Below are positions 7,615 to 16,610 of a DNA stretch of 64,000 nucleotides, in pieces. The position numbers and the translations under genes are program-made. The notes under the pieces were generated by a model. That model was not told the origin of the DNA. It worked only from the letters and a program-made list of their open reading frames with translations, and did not search any database. Source of the DNA: Jejuia sp049889775 (GTDB lineage: Bacteria; Bacteroidota; Bacteroidia; Flavobacteriales; Flavobacteriaceae); NCBI GenBank assembly GCA_049889775.1, contig JBMHCT010000039.1, positions 7,522 to 71,521 of the forward strand. The letters run 5' to 3'. The stretch's first letter is position 1. Every line of letters begins with the position of its first letter.

Positions 7615-10263
7615 TTACTTTACAACAATCTTTCTTATGTCTTTAGAAATACCATCAGTAAGGCGCATTACATACATGCCGCCTTGTGCATTTTTGATGG
7701 CGACAGTTTCTTCTAGCATAGTAGTGTCTTGAATTTGCTGGGTATAAACAAGCCTGCCTCTTAAATCAAATACCTCAATAGAGATGTTTTTTGCTATGTG
7801 CTGATTATCAATTTTTAAGGTAAACTCGCCATTGCTTGGATTAGGGAACAACTTCACGTTTTCAAAAGAAAATTCTGTTATGTTCAAAGAAGTATGTGTA
7901 GTTTGACAAACTTCTATAAACCAAGAATTTAAGGTTCCGGAATCTCCTGGTTGAAAATCGCCAACATTAATGGTCCAGTTGCCAGAAGTATTTTCTCCGT
8001 TTAAGGTAGAAAGTAAATCGTTTACAGAACGGTAAGCAGGATTTCCTGTTGTTTGTAAACAATTCAACTGCACCGCTTCATCATCAAAAGTGATAACAAA
8101 ATTTTGCTCCGAATCACAATCTCTGGAGGTTTTAAGAGAGACAGTAGTGCCCTCTGGACTTTCTAGCGCAATACCCAGATCTCCAATATAAGTATGCGAA
8201 ATGTTCAACCCTACATTTACATCCGTAATGGTAGAAGAATCCGAAATATTGATACTATTACTTTCAGATAAGCTACCAGTATTATCCGTAATACTAATAT
8301 TCAAATTATCAGATGAAGCATATTGCGTGCATGTAGTGGTCACTTCAAAATCAATTGCAAAAGCTTCCTCATTAATTGCAAAAAATGTTTCATTTGCGGC
8401 TTCAACCATCACTCTACATGATGTTGAGGGTTTATTGGGTACTGTCAAATTATAACTTCCATTATTAGGTACATCTTCAGCAACTAAATTATAAGTTGCG
8501 CCTCCATCTGTAGACAATAGAATATTTACATTGGCTGCTCCAGAAATGGTATTGGTATTATTAACGCTCCAGGTAATCGTTTGGGTAGAACCACTGGTCC
8601 AAAAAAGACCAGGAGTGTTTTGAGATGTAATTTGAAAAGGACCACGACTATTATCAAAGGTTACTCTCATGTCATCACTAATATTATTAGCACCTCCAGC
8701 TCTATTATCTCTAACAGTTAACCTAAAATCTGAGGTTCTTGCAACGTTTGGCACTTTTTCCCATTGGTTAGCATTAACACCATATTGAAGATCTGATAAG
8801 TTTGGAAAATATCTTGTGCTGCTTGTGGACGGCGAAAACGATCTAAATAAAACTGAATTTGAGTTGGTATCGTCTGGATCTGGAAAAGTTGTTAGAGCAT
8901 TGTCCTCATCAATTTGCTCCCAACAATAGGTTAGGTTGTCTCCATCAGCATCACTACCTGATCCAACAAGCTTAAAAGGGGTGCCAACTGGTAAGGTTAA
9001 ATCTGGTCCAGCATTAGCAACCGGTGTTGTATTTCCAGTATTGGTTTCTAATGCGCAAGTTGTTGTTTTGATAAAATTAGTAACCTGTTCAATAGAGATA
9101 CCGTGAAAATAAGGGTCGCTATTCACTTGCACATTTGTAGACCCGGTAATACCGGCATACCCCATAATGGTAGAACCGCTTCCGGGTTCCATTTGTACAT
9201 TACTCCCTTCATTACCACCATGTGTCCATGTATGGTTAGCACCAAATTGATGTCCTATTTCGTGAGCTACTAAATCAATGTCAAAGTTAAAGCCATCTGG
9301 GGTATCACTTGAGGTATAACCTCTGCCTTTAATGCCGCTATCACAAACACACCCGATGCATCCCGCATTACCATCAAAACCACTTGCTGCTAGTAAATGC
9401 CCCACGTCATAATTGGCATCACCAATTTCATTGTCTAAAGTAGTTTGTAATTCGCCGGCATAATTACCGAATGAAGAATACGGATCCGATGCTGGGTTTA
9501 GGTATATAACATTATCATTATTACCTGTAAGTTGTAATGCGACGTTAAAATCGTTTTCAAAAACTGCATTAATATTGTTTAAAGTAGAAGCTAATGCTGC
9601 ATTTACACCTGCCAATGTGCCGCCGTGAAAGTTAGAATATTCACCAGTTACAGAAATCGCAATGGTATATACACGTTTTATACTGTCGTCTGCATCTTTT
9701 AAACTAGTACTTTTTCTATTTATAGAGGAAGAAAGTTCATCTATCGTTTTACAACTGAAGGTAGTAATTTTCTCAAGACTAGAAACTTTAGAAATTTTGA
9801 ATTTGTTTTTTTCTTCAAGTGGTTCAATAACTTCAGCCGTATCTTTTCCTAAAATAATGCCAGATAATCCTTTATAAGGGGATAAAGTAAACCTAAAAAC
9901 AGCCGAAGGTATTTCAATCCCTTGTGCAATGTAAGATCGAATTTCGGGATATTTTTTTTGAAGATCGGGGTGAAATACGGGCGCCTCTTGAATGTTAAAT
10001 TTTTCCAAATCGCCATCTGCATTTGGAAAACTAATTACAGTTTCAAAAGATTTAGAAGAATTTGAGCTATAATCATCTTTAGGTAGCGCTTTACTCAAGC
10101 TTTCATAATCAAAAGCGTAAACGTATGATTCTTCAAGTGTATTTTTAGACGCTTTAGTTTTTTGAGTGTCTTCAACTTTTACAAAAAAATTATCTTGCGC
10201 AAAGGTTGAAAATACCATGAAATATATGGCGGTTGCAAAAACATAATGTAGTTTTGTTTTCAT
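7615..10263 (-). CDS. Secreted M12B-type zinc metalloprotease with P-domain and T9SS tail
   Basis: An 882-residue secreted protein. A signal peptide ends at about residue 22 (FSTFAQD). A propeptide-like region follows, then a reprolysin-type catalytic domain with HEIGHQFGANHTW at residues 334-346 (zinc ligands His334, His338, His344; catalytic Glu335) and the Met-turn in IMGYAG. After Ig/PKD-like segments comes a proprotein-convertase P-domain at ~640-780. The C-terminal ~80 residues (PNPSNGEF, ending with a KIVVK-like basic tip) are a type A T9SS sorting domain. Inferred role: extracellular or surface protein degradation. It is the sole minus-strand gene in a plus-strand block and has its own promoter. 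Confidence 0.9.
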   Translation of the reverse strand: MKTKLHYVFATAIYFMVFSTFAQDNFFVKVEDTQKTKASKNTLEESYVYAFDYESLSKALPKDDYSSNSSKSFETVISFPNADGDLEKFNIQEAPVFHPDLQKKYPEIRSYIAQGIEIPSAVFRFTLSPYKGLSGIILGKDTAEVIEPLEEKNKFKISKVSSLEKITTFSCKTIDELSSSINRKSTSLKDADDSIKRVYTIAISVTGEYSNFHGGTLAGVNAALASTLNNINAVFENDFNVALQLTGNNDNVIYLNPASDPYSSFGNYAGELQTTLDNEIGDANYDVGHLLAASGFDGNAGCIGCVCDSGIKGRGYTSSDTPDGFNFDIDLVAHEIGHQFGANHTWTHGGNEGSNVQMEPGSGSTIMGYAGITGSTNVQVNSDPYFHGISIEQVTNFIKTTTCALETNTGNTTPVANAGPDLTLPVGTPFKLVGSGSDADGDNLTYCWEQIDEDNALTTFPDPDDTNSNSVLFRSFSPSTSSTRYFPNLSDLQYGVNANQWEKVPNVARTSDFRLTVRDNRAGGANNISDDMRVTFDNSRGPFQITSQNTPGLFWTSGSTQTITWSVNNTNTISGAANVNILLSTDGGATYNLVAEDVPNNGSYNLTVPNKPSTSCRVMVEAANETFFAINEEAFAIDFEVTTTCTQYASSDNLNISITDNTGSLSESNSINISDSSTITDVNVGLNISHTYIGDLGIALESPEGTTVSLKTSRDCDSEQNFVITFDDEAVQLNCLQTTGNPAYRSVNDLLSTLNGENTSGNWTINVGDFQPGDSGTLNSWFIEVCQTTHTSLNITEFSFENVKLFPNPSNGEFTLKIDNQHIAKNISIEVFDLRGRLVYTQQIQDTTMLEETVAIKNAQGGMYVMRLTDGISKDIRKIVVK

Positions 10264-10286
10264 AACTAAAGCGGGGTCTTTCTAAG

Positions 10287-10294
10287 CAAATCTA
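10287..10294 (-). promoter_or_regulatory. -7 promoter element for the M12B protease
   Basis: Read on the minus strand the sequence is TAGATTTG, a perfect TAnnTTTG match 23 bases before the protease ATG. It lies in the 67-base divergent gap shared with ribF; no -33 element was recognised. Confidence 0.5.
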
Positions 10295-10330
10295 AATGAT
10301 TTTGGCGACATTAACAATTTTTAAAATCCC

Positions 10331-11269
10331 ATGGGTAAGGTAGTTAAAGTTGAAAAATATAAAGCTGTTACACCTTCAATTGTAACGATTGGTACATTTG
10401 ATGGTGTTCATGTCGGTCATGAAAAAATTATTAAAAGGTTAATTTCTTCTGGAAAGGCAGAAGGATTAACATCAATGATACTCACGTTCTTTCCGCACCC
10501 AAGAATGGTGCTTCAAAAAGACAATTCCATAAAGCTCATTAACACCATTGAAGAGCGCAGTTTTATATTAAAGCAATTGGGGTTGGATTACCTTCTAGTC
10601 AAAGAATTTACTAAAGAGTTTTCAAGACTATCTGCGGAAGAATTCGTGCAAGATATTTTGGTAAATCAGCTTAACGTTAAAAAAGTAATTATAGGTTATG
10701 ATCATAGATTTGGCAGAAATAGGAATGCCGATATAAATGATTTGATAAAATTTGGAGAGCTATTTGGTTTTGAGGTTGAAGAAATTTCTGCTCAAGATAT
10801 TGATGACGTTGCTGTAAGTTCCACCAAAATTAGGCAGGCTTTAAAAGATGGTCATATCCAAAAGGCTAATAGATACTTAGGGTACCCTTTTATGCTTACG
10901 GGAAAAGTGGTTAAAGGCAAGGGCATAGGCAAGCAAATAAAATACCCCACGGCTAATATTAAGATAGAGGAAGATTATAAGCTGATACCTAAATATGGCG
11001 CTTACGTAGTATCTTCAAGCATCAATGGTAAAACTGTTTTTGGGATGATGAATATTGGTATAAACCCTACTGTGAACGGTGAAAAAGAGTCTATTGAGGT
11101 GAATTTTTTCGATTTTGAAACCTCTATTTATGGTGAGATTCTTAAAATTCATGTTTTAGAGCGCATTAGGGACGAACAAAAGTTTGAATCGGTTGATATT
11201 TTAAAACAACAACTTCAAAAAGATCGAGAGTTTTCATTGAAATTTATTGATAGTTATAATGCGCAATAG
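10331..11269 (+). CDS. ribF: Bifunctional riboflavin kinase/FAD synthetase
   Basis: Converts riboflavin to FMN and FMN to FAD. The 312-residue protein has the N-terminal nucleotidyltransferase domain (TIGTFDGVHVGHEKII, with the GxHxGH motif; FPHPRMVL; and VSSTKIRQAL) and the C-terminal riboflavin kinase domain (GKGIGKQIKYPTANI with the PTAN motif, then YGAYVV and NIGINPTV). The order and length are those of the standard bacterial enzyme. Its end overlaps the next gene by 11 bases, so ribF and the HTTM gene are translationally coupled. Confidence 0.95.
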   Translation: MGKVVKVEKYKAVTPSIVTIGTFDGVHVGHEKIIKRLISSGKAEGLTSMILTFFPHPRMVLQKDNSIKLINTIEERSFILKQLGLDYLLVKEFTKEFSRLSAEEFVQDILVNQLNVKKVIIGYDHRFGRNRNADINDLIKFGELFGFEVEEISAQDIDDVAVSSTKIRQALKDGHIQKANRYLGYPFMLTGKVVKGKGIGKQIKYPTANIKIEEDYKLIPKYGAYVVSSSINGKTVFGMMNIGINPTVNGEKESIEVNFFDFETSIYGEILKIHVLERIRDEQKFESVDILKQQLQKDREFSLKFIDSYNAQ

Positions 11270-12575
11270 TTTCTTATTTAAGCATATTGATAATTCGCAA
11301 TTAGTAATTTTTAGGATATTTTTCGGGCTGCTTTGCTTTTTAGAATCCTTTGGAGCTATTTTAACCGGTTGGGTTAAGCGTGTAATGATAGACCCTAAAT
11401 TCACCTTTTCGTTTATTGGTTTTGAGTGGTTACAGCCTTTGGACGGTAACGGTATGTATTTTTATTATGCCCTAATGAGTATATGCGGCTTTTGCATTAT
11501 GATGGGTTACAAGTACCGTATAAGCATGCTAACCTTTACTTTATTATGGGCGGGGTCGTATTTAATGCAGAAATCGGCTTACAACAATCATTATTACTTG
11601 TTGGTTTTAATAAGTGCCATTATGGTGTTTATGCCTGCGCATCATGATGTATCTATTGATGCTAGACAAAACCCAAAGCTTAAAACTAATGCGATGCCAA
11701 ATTGGTGTCGCATCTTGTTTATAGTGCAACTCTTTATTGTGTATACCTATGCCTCTATCGCGAAACTATACCCCGATTGGTTAGACGGTACGGTGATGCA
11801 AGTTTTAATGAGTGGCAAAAAAAACTATCCAGTTATTGGTGAAGTGTTGCAGCAACCTTGGTTGCAAAATATGCTTACTTGGGGTGGTATTTTTTTTGAC
11901 GGACTTATTATTCCATTATTGCTTTTTAAACCAACGCGAAAGGTTGCATTTATTGTATCGATCGGGTTTCATTTATTTAATTCAGTTGTGTTTCAAATAG
12001 GTATATTTCCTTACCTCGCACTGGCGTTTTATTTGTTCTTTTTTGAACCAGAAACTATTAGAAAAATCTTTTTAAAGAAGCGCCCATTTTATAAGGCTGG
12101 AGAGGTAAAGTTTCCGAGGTTTAAAAATGTTTATGTGGCGCTTTTTGCTATCTTTTTTTTGGTTCAAATTGCATTGCCCTTAAGACATCATGTTTTTAAA
12201 GATGATGTGTTGTGGACAGAAGAAGGGCATCGTTTATCGTGGCGTATGATGCTAAGAGCAAAATATGGAAGAGCGACCTATACGGTTAAAGATAAAGCTT
12301 CTGGTGAAAGCTTCAATATTAATTTAGATGATTATTTAACTAAGAAGCAACAACGCGGTGCAAGCACAAAACCAGATGTAATTTGGCAATTCGCTAAGTA
12401 TTTGAAAGAAGATTTTAAACTGAAGGGGAAAGATATTGAAGTATATGTTTACTGCAAAGTAAGTGTAAACGGAAAGCCAATGCAAAGGCTTATAAATCCT
12501 GATATTGATATTGCCGGTTTACCTTGGCAATCGCTTAAACACAGTGAATGGATTTTGCCTTCAAAAACAAATTAA
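11259..12575 (+). CDS. HTTM-domain membrane protein (gamma-carboxylase-like)
   Basis: A 438-residue polytopic membrane protein of the HTTM family, the domain of vitamin K-dependent gamma-glutamyl carboxylase. Visible landmarks are the N-terminal VIFRIFFGLLCFLES, several aromatic-rich helices, AYNNHYYLLVL, and an elongated soluble C-terminus after ~residue 310. Bacterial members have no firmly established substrate; carboxylase activity should not be assumed. The ATG at 11259 is chosen over the TTG at 11247; it overlaps the ribF stop. Close linkage to ribF and serS recurs in Flavobacteriia, but a functional connection is only inference. Confidence 0.82.
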   Translation: MRNSFLFKHIDNSQLVIFRIFFGLLCFLESFGAILTGWVKRVMIDPKFTFSFIGFEWLQPLDGNGMYFYYALMSICGFCIMMGYKYRISMLTFTLLWAGSYLMQKSAYNNHYYLLVLISAIMVFMPAHHDVSIDARQNPKLKTNAMPNWCRILFIVQLFIVYTYASIAKLYPDWLDGTVMQVLMSGKKNYPVIGEVLQQPWLQNMLTWGGIFFDGLIIPLLLFKPTRKVAFIVSIGFHLFNSVVFQIGIFPYLALAFYLFFFEPETIRKIFLKKRPFYKAGEVKFPRFKNVYVALFAIFFLVQIALPLRHHVFKDDVLWTEEGHRLSWRMMLRAKYGRATYTVKDKASGESFNINLDDYLTKKQQRGASTKPDVIWQFAKYLKEDFKLKGKDIEVYVYCKVSVNGKPMQRLINPDIDIAGLPWQSLKHSEWILPSKTN

Positions 12576-12591
12576 GTCTGATTGTATTTAT

Positions 12592-12599
12592 TAAATTTG
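12592..12599 (+). promoter_or_regulatory. -7 promoter element for serS
   Basis: TAAATTTG is a perfect TAnnTTTG match, 18 bases before the serS ATG, the same distance as at pdxJ. No -33 TTTG lies at the normal spacing, so activity is uncertain. Confidence 0.45.
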
Positions 12600-12617
12600 T
12601 CGCTTAAATTTTAAACC

Positions 12618-13886
12618 ATGCTACAGGTTCCATTTATTAGAGAAAATAAGGCAGTGGTTATCGCCCGTTTATTAAAACGAAATATCGATGCCACTAAGAT
12701 GATTGATGATGTTATTGCTTTGGACGAAAAAAGAAGAAGTATTCAGGCACAACTTGATAATACTCTTGCAGAGTCTAACACTATTTCAAAGCAAATAGGA
12801 GGCTTATTTAAATCGGGAAAGGTAGAAGAAGCTAATGCACTAAAGGCAAAAACAGGAACGCTAAAGGAAACTTCAAAAGCATTAAACGATGAACTAAATG
12901 AAGTTTCTGCAAGTTTGAGTGATTTGTTGTTTCAAATTCCAAATGTACCGCACGCCTCTGTTCCAGAAGGTAACACCGATGCTGATAATGAAGAGGTGTT
13001 TAAAGCTGGCGACATTCCTAAATTGCCAGAAGGTGCACTACCACATTGGGACTTAGCCAAAAAATATGATATTATTGATTTTGAGATTGGTAATAAAATT
13101 ACGGGAGCAGGTTTTCCTGTTTATAAAGGGAAAGGTGCGCGATTGCAGCGTGCTTTAATCGCTTATTTTTTAGACAAAAATACCGCTGCTGGATACACCG
13201 AATACCAATTGCCACATTTGGTAAACGAAGCTTCTGGCATTGGTACTGGTCAGTTACCTGATAAAGAGGGGCAAATGTACCATGTTACAGAAGATAATTT
13301 GTATTTGATACCTACTGCCGAAGTGCCAGGGACCAATATTTTTAGAGATGTGGTTTTAAATGAAGCCGATTTACCTATCGGAATTACAGGATATACTCCA
13401 TGTTTCCGTCGAGAAGCGGGTAGTTATGGCGCTCATGTTCGAGGTTTAAACAGATTGCACCAGTTTGATAAGGTTGAAATTATTAGGGTAGAGCATCCTA
13501 CAAAATCTTATGAGGCTTTAGATGGTATGGTAAATCATGTAAAAACAATTTTAGAAGAGCTTAAATTACCATATAGAATTTTGAGACTTTGTGGTGGCGA
13601 TACTTCTTTTGCGTCTGCGTTAACCTATGATTTTGAAGTGTTTTCTACCGCTCAAGATAAATGGTTGGAAGTGTCTTCTGTGTCTAATTTTGAAACATTT
13701 CAAGCTAACCGTCTAAAGTTGAGGTTTAAAAATTCAAATGGTAAAAATGAGTTAGCGCACACATTAAATGGTAGTTCTTTAGCCTTACCGAGAATTTTAG
13801 CTGGAATTTTAGAAAACTATCAAACTACTAATGGCATTAAAATTCCTCAAGTACTACAATCGTATACTGGTTTTGATTCTATTTGA
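12618..13886 (+). CDS. serS: Seryl-tRNA synthetase
   Basis: Class II aminoacyl-tRNA synthetase that charges tRNA-Ser. The 422-residue protein has the long N-terminal coiled-coil arm that grips the tRNA long variable arm (residues ~25-105, rich in K/E and L). The catalytic core follows with motif 2 TPCFRREAGSYG, the preceding TAEVP substrate-binding loop, and motif 3 near ELAHTLNGSSLALPRILAGILE. Length and domain order are normal. It lies 42 bases after the HTTM gene with its own likely -7 element. Confidence 0.96.
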   Translation: MLQVPFIRENKAVVIARLLKRNIDATKMIDDVIALDEKRRSIQAQLDNTLAESNTISKQIGGLFKSGKVEEANALKAKTGTLKETSKALNDELNEVSASLSDLLFQIPNVPHASVPEGNTDADNEEVFKAGDIPKLPEGALPHWDLAKKYDIIDFEIGNKITGAGFPVYKGKGARLQRALIAYFLDKNTAAGYTEYQLPHLVNEASGIGTGQLPDKEGQMYHVTEDNLYLIPTAEVPGTNIFRDVVLNEADLPIGITGYTPCFRREAGSYGAHVRGLNRLHQFDKVEIIRVEHPTKSYEALDGMVNHVKTILEELKLPYRILRLCGGDTSFASALTYDFEVFSTAQDKWLEVSSVSNFETFQANRLKLRFKNSNGKNELAHTLNGSSLALPRILAGILENYQTTNGIKIPQVLQSYTGFDSI

Positions 13887-14028
13887 AAGTAAATTCTTTA
13901 ATAAGTAAATAGAAATATCGATTAAAATCATATTTCATACGTTATTTAACGATTTGTAGTTGATTTGTTTGGTGTTCACTAAATCATTTTAAACCTTAGT
14001 AATCCCAAATTAATCAACCTACTTAGCC

Positions 14029-14151
14029 ATGAAGAATGTTTTACGCATTATTTTACTTTTAGCACTTGTTTTTATTGGTAGTAAAGTTTTGTTCTCAGAT
14101 TTTAACTTAGAAAAATCTGAAGATAAAACGGTAGCAGTTCTTAAAAAATAA
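14029..14151 (+). CDS. 40-residue single-pass membrane or secreted peptide, unknown
   Basis: An ORF starting ATG at 14029 encodes a 40-residue peptide: basic start (MKNVLR), one hydrophobic segment (residues ~6-22) and a charged tail ending VLKK. The segment has no lipobox. It is the only ORF with gene-like composition in the 464-base interval between serS and the TPR gene, and a terminator follows about 95 bases later, consistent with a short transcript. The product could be a small membrane protein or simply a chance ORF. No family is recognised. Confidence 0.45.
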   Translation: MKNVLRIILLLALVFIGSKVLFSDFNLEKSEDKTVAVLKK

Positions 14152-14245
14152 TTTTTAATCATAACAGCTGTCCCCAATCGAGTGTTGCTATCATAAATTT
14201 GTTGTGGTGGTGCAATTAATAGAACATTATTATTTTTGGTTGGTT

Positions 14246-14274
14246 ATGCCCGAATACAATTTTCGGGCATTTTT
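14246..14274 (+). terminator. Rho-independent terminator after the small ORF
   Basis: A 9-bp perfect stem (ATGCCCGAA at 14246-14254 and TTCGGGCAT at 14262-14270), a seven-base loop and five T. It ends transcription from serS and the small ORF before the TPR gene. Confidence 0.88.
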
Positions 14275-14350
14275 GGTGTTCTCAATATAGTATTCAACTT
14301 AACCTTTTTATTCTTATGATGTTTTGGTTACTCTTCTGTATCTTTACTTT

Positions 14351-16129
14351 ATGAGATTTTTATTGATTCTATTTTGTTTTGTATCTACCATTACTTTTGC
14401 TCAGAGCGATGATCTTTTTGCAAAGGAGTATTTTAAAAACGGAGATTTTGAAAAAGCGTTGATTGAGTATAAGCGATTATACAATCAAAACAAAGGAAAC
14501 ATGATGTACATCAAAAAGATTGTAGAGGTGCATCAACAACTAGAGCAATATGAAGAGGCGGAAAGCTTCCTACTCGAAATCATGAATAGAACAAAATATC
14601 CTGTTTTTTATATTTATTTGGGGTACAACTACCAATTGCAAGATAACCTTGAGAAGGCGAATGAGAATTATACCAAAGCCATTAATAGCCTTTCCATCAA
14701 CCCAGATTACTCCCATTTAGTAGCAAGAGGTTTTCAGGATTACGCTCTCTTAGATCTGGCTGTGTCTACTTATGAAAAGGGAATGGAACTTAAGCCAAAA
14801 TTAAATTTTAATTTGGCTTTAGCTCAAATTTATGGGGAGCAGGGCAATATTGAAAAGATGATGCTAAATTATATTGATTATGCCTCAGGACAACCTATGT
14901 CAGTCAGCAATATCAAACGTGCTTTAAATAGTTTTATTAGTGAAGATAGTAGTGCAGAGGCTAATATTATTTTGCGTAAACTTCTCATTAAAAAGATTCA
15001 GCAAGAACCGGATGTTCTTTGGAATGAGATGTTAAGTTGGCTTTTTATTCAACAAAAAGATTTCAATAAAGCTTTCGCACAAGAAAAAGCGATTTATACA
15101 AGAGAACCTGAGAGTTTATTTAGAATTATAGAACTTGGTGACATAGCTAAAAAAGAAAATGAAGACGAAATAGCAAGTACCATTTTCAATTATGTAGTTG
15201 AAAACGCCCAGGATACTGATGCCAAATTGAAAGCATACTACAATTTACTCCAAATTGAAACAAAAGTAAGTTCCGAAGAAAATCTGGAGTCTATTAAAGA
15301 AAAATATTTATCACTTTTTGAAACCCATGGTAAGTTTGCGCAAACACTAAAATTACAAATTGCTTATGCTCATTTTTTGGCGTTCAATATGAACGAAACC
15401 AAAAACGCAACAGCTTTTTTAGAGGAGACATTAAAGCTGCCACTTACAGACCTAGAAAAGGCGGAAATAAAACTTAAGTTGGGGGATATATTGTTGTTGC
15501 AAGAAAAATTCAATAAGGCATTGATATATTACTCCCAAATTCAGCGCAATGTAAAAAACAGTACCATTTCCCAAAAAGCAAGATTTAAAGTGGCACAGGC
15601 CAGTTACTACAAAGGCGATTTTAAGTGGGCAGAATCTCAACTAAAAATTTTAAAATCTTCAACTTCTCAACTTATCGCTAATGACGCGCTAGATTTAAAA
15701 TTGCTGATCACTGACAATAAATATGAAGATTCATTACAAACTGCTTTAAAACTCTATGCGAAAGCAGATTTATTGGCTTTTCAAAATAGAAATGATGAAG
15801 CTATATCACTTTTAAATAAAGTGCTTGATGCGCATAAAACCGAACCTATAGTGCCACAAGCCTTATTTAAACAAGCCCAGTTGTTTGAAGCAAAACAACA
15901 GTTCGAAATGGCTGCCTCTAATTACGACTTAATAGTCGCAAATTATCCTGATGGAGTTTTAATTGATAATGCCATTTATAACCTAGCGGAGTTGTACATG
16001 CGTTATCTGGACGAACGGGAAAAAGCAAAAAATTTATACAAAGCCATAGTATTTAATCACTTAGATAGTATTTATTTTGTTGAGGCAAGAAAGAAATTTA
16101 GAAGACTAAGAGGAGATGCTATTAATTAA
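14351..16129 (+). CDS. Secreted TPR-repeat protein
   Basis: A 592-residue protein with a signal peptide (MRFLLILFCFVSTITFAQ) and alpha-solenoid repeats along its length. Tetratricopeptide-like units are visible at FKNGDFEKALIEYKRLY, YEEAESFLLEI, LEKANENYTKAI, KFNKALIYYSQI, ANDALDLKLLI and FEMAASNYDLIVANYPDGVLIDNAIYN, the last resembling outer-membrane-assembly type TPRs. The product is probably periplasmic and scaffolds protein contacts; no specific partner is identifiable. The ATG at 14351 is taken because it directly begins the signal peptide. Its stop abuts the ATG of the SemiSWEET gene, so they are coupled. Confidence 0.8.
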   Translation: MRFLLILFCFVSTITFAQSDDLFAKEYFKNGDFEKALIEYKRLYNQNKGNMMYIKKIVEVHQQLEQYEEAESFLLEIMNRTKYPVFYIYLGYNYQLQDNLEKANENYTKAINSLSINPDYSHLVARGFQDYALLDLAVSTYEKGMELKPKLNFNLALAQIYGEQGNIEKMMLNYIDYASGQPMSVSNIKRALNSFISEDSSAEANIILRKLLIKKIQQEPDVLWNEMLSWLFIQQKDFNKAFAQEKAIYTREPESLFRIIELGDIAKKENEDEIASTIFNYVVENAQDTDAKLKAYYNLLQIETKVSSEENLESIKEKYLSLFETHGKFAQTLKLQIAYAHFLAFNMNETKNATAFLEETLKLPLTDLEKAEIKLKLGDILLLQEKFNKALIYYSQIQRNVKNSTISQKARFKVAQASYYKGDFKWAESQLKILKSSTSQLIANDALDLKLLITDNKYEDSLQTALKLYAKADLLAFQNRNDEAISLLNKVLDAHKTEPIVPQALFKQAQLFEAKQQFEMAASNYDLIVANYPDGVLIDNAIYNLAELYMRYLDEREKAKNLYKAIVFNHLDSIYFVEARKKFRRLRGDAIN

Positions 16130-16414
16130 ATGAGCGCTATTTTAATTTTGAAAGCTAACTACACAGAACCCATTGGTTTTGCTGCTGCCGTACTTACCAC
16201 AATAGCCTTTTTACCTCAAGTTTATAAAACATGGAAAACTAAAGATGTATCTAGTTTATCATTACCTATGCTTGTACTATTTTTTATAGGTATCATACTT
16301 TGGTGGGTTTACGGTTTTTTAATGAAAAGTGCATCTATGCTTTTTGCCAACTCCATCACAATAATCTCCTCCTTTTTATTAATATATTTCAAAATAAAGT
16401 ACAGCAATAAATAG
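16130..16414 (+). CDS. SemiSWEET-type sugar transporter
   Basis: A 94-residue protein with three transmembrane helices and a PQ-loop motif (TTIAFLPQVYKTWKTKD) followed by SSLSLPML. This is the hallmark of bacterial SemiSWEETs, which dimerise to give a six-helix facilitative sugar channel in the inner membrane. Length and helix number are normal. The ATG follows immediately after the stop of the TPR gene, so expression is coupled, though the functional reason is not evident. Substrate is not predictable from sequence. Confidence 0.88.
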   Translation: MSAILILKANYTEPIGFAAAVLTTIAFLPQVYKTWKTKDVSSLSLPMLVLFFIGIILWWVYGFLMKSASMLFANSITIISSFLLIYFKIKYSNK

Positions 16415-16528
16415 ACGTATTGAACATGTTTAGTGATTTCAAACATCAACTAAATCTATCTATATTTATCTTATTCACATTTAATCTGTAAAACGGGTAA
16501 AAAATTCAACAAAATAAAATTAAACGCC

Positions 16529-16557
16529 TTTGTTTTCAATCTTATGTAGTAATATTG
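16529..16557 (+). promoter_or_regulatory. Promoter of alanine dehydrogenase gene: TTTG-N17-TAATATTG
   Basis: TTTG at 16529-16532, a 17-base spacer, then TAATATTG at 16550-16557, one base from the -7 consensus. The leader to the ATG is about 50 bases. This is the only recognisable signal in the 196-base gap after the SemiSWEET gene. Confidence 0.6.
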
Positions 16558-16610
16558 TATTGGTATTACGTTCCTTAATCATAATCCTTATTTAACTTAA
16601 AAATTGAAAG

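Noticed and set aside
16426..16446. Terminator after the SemiSWEET gene
   Set aside because: A 6-bp stem (ATGTTT/AAACAT) is present but no T-run follows.
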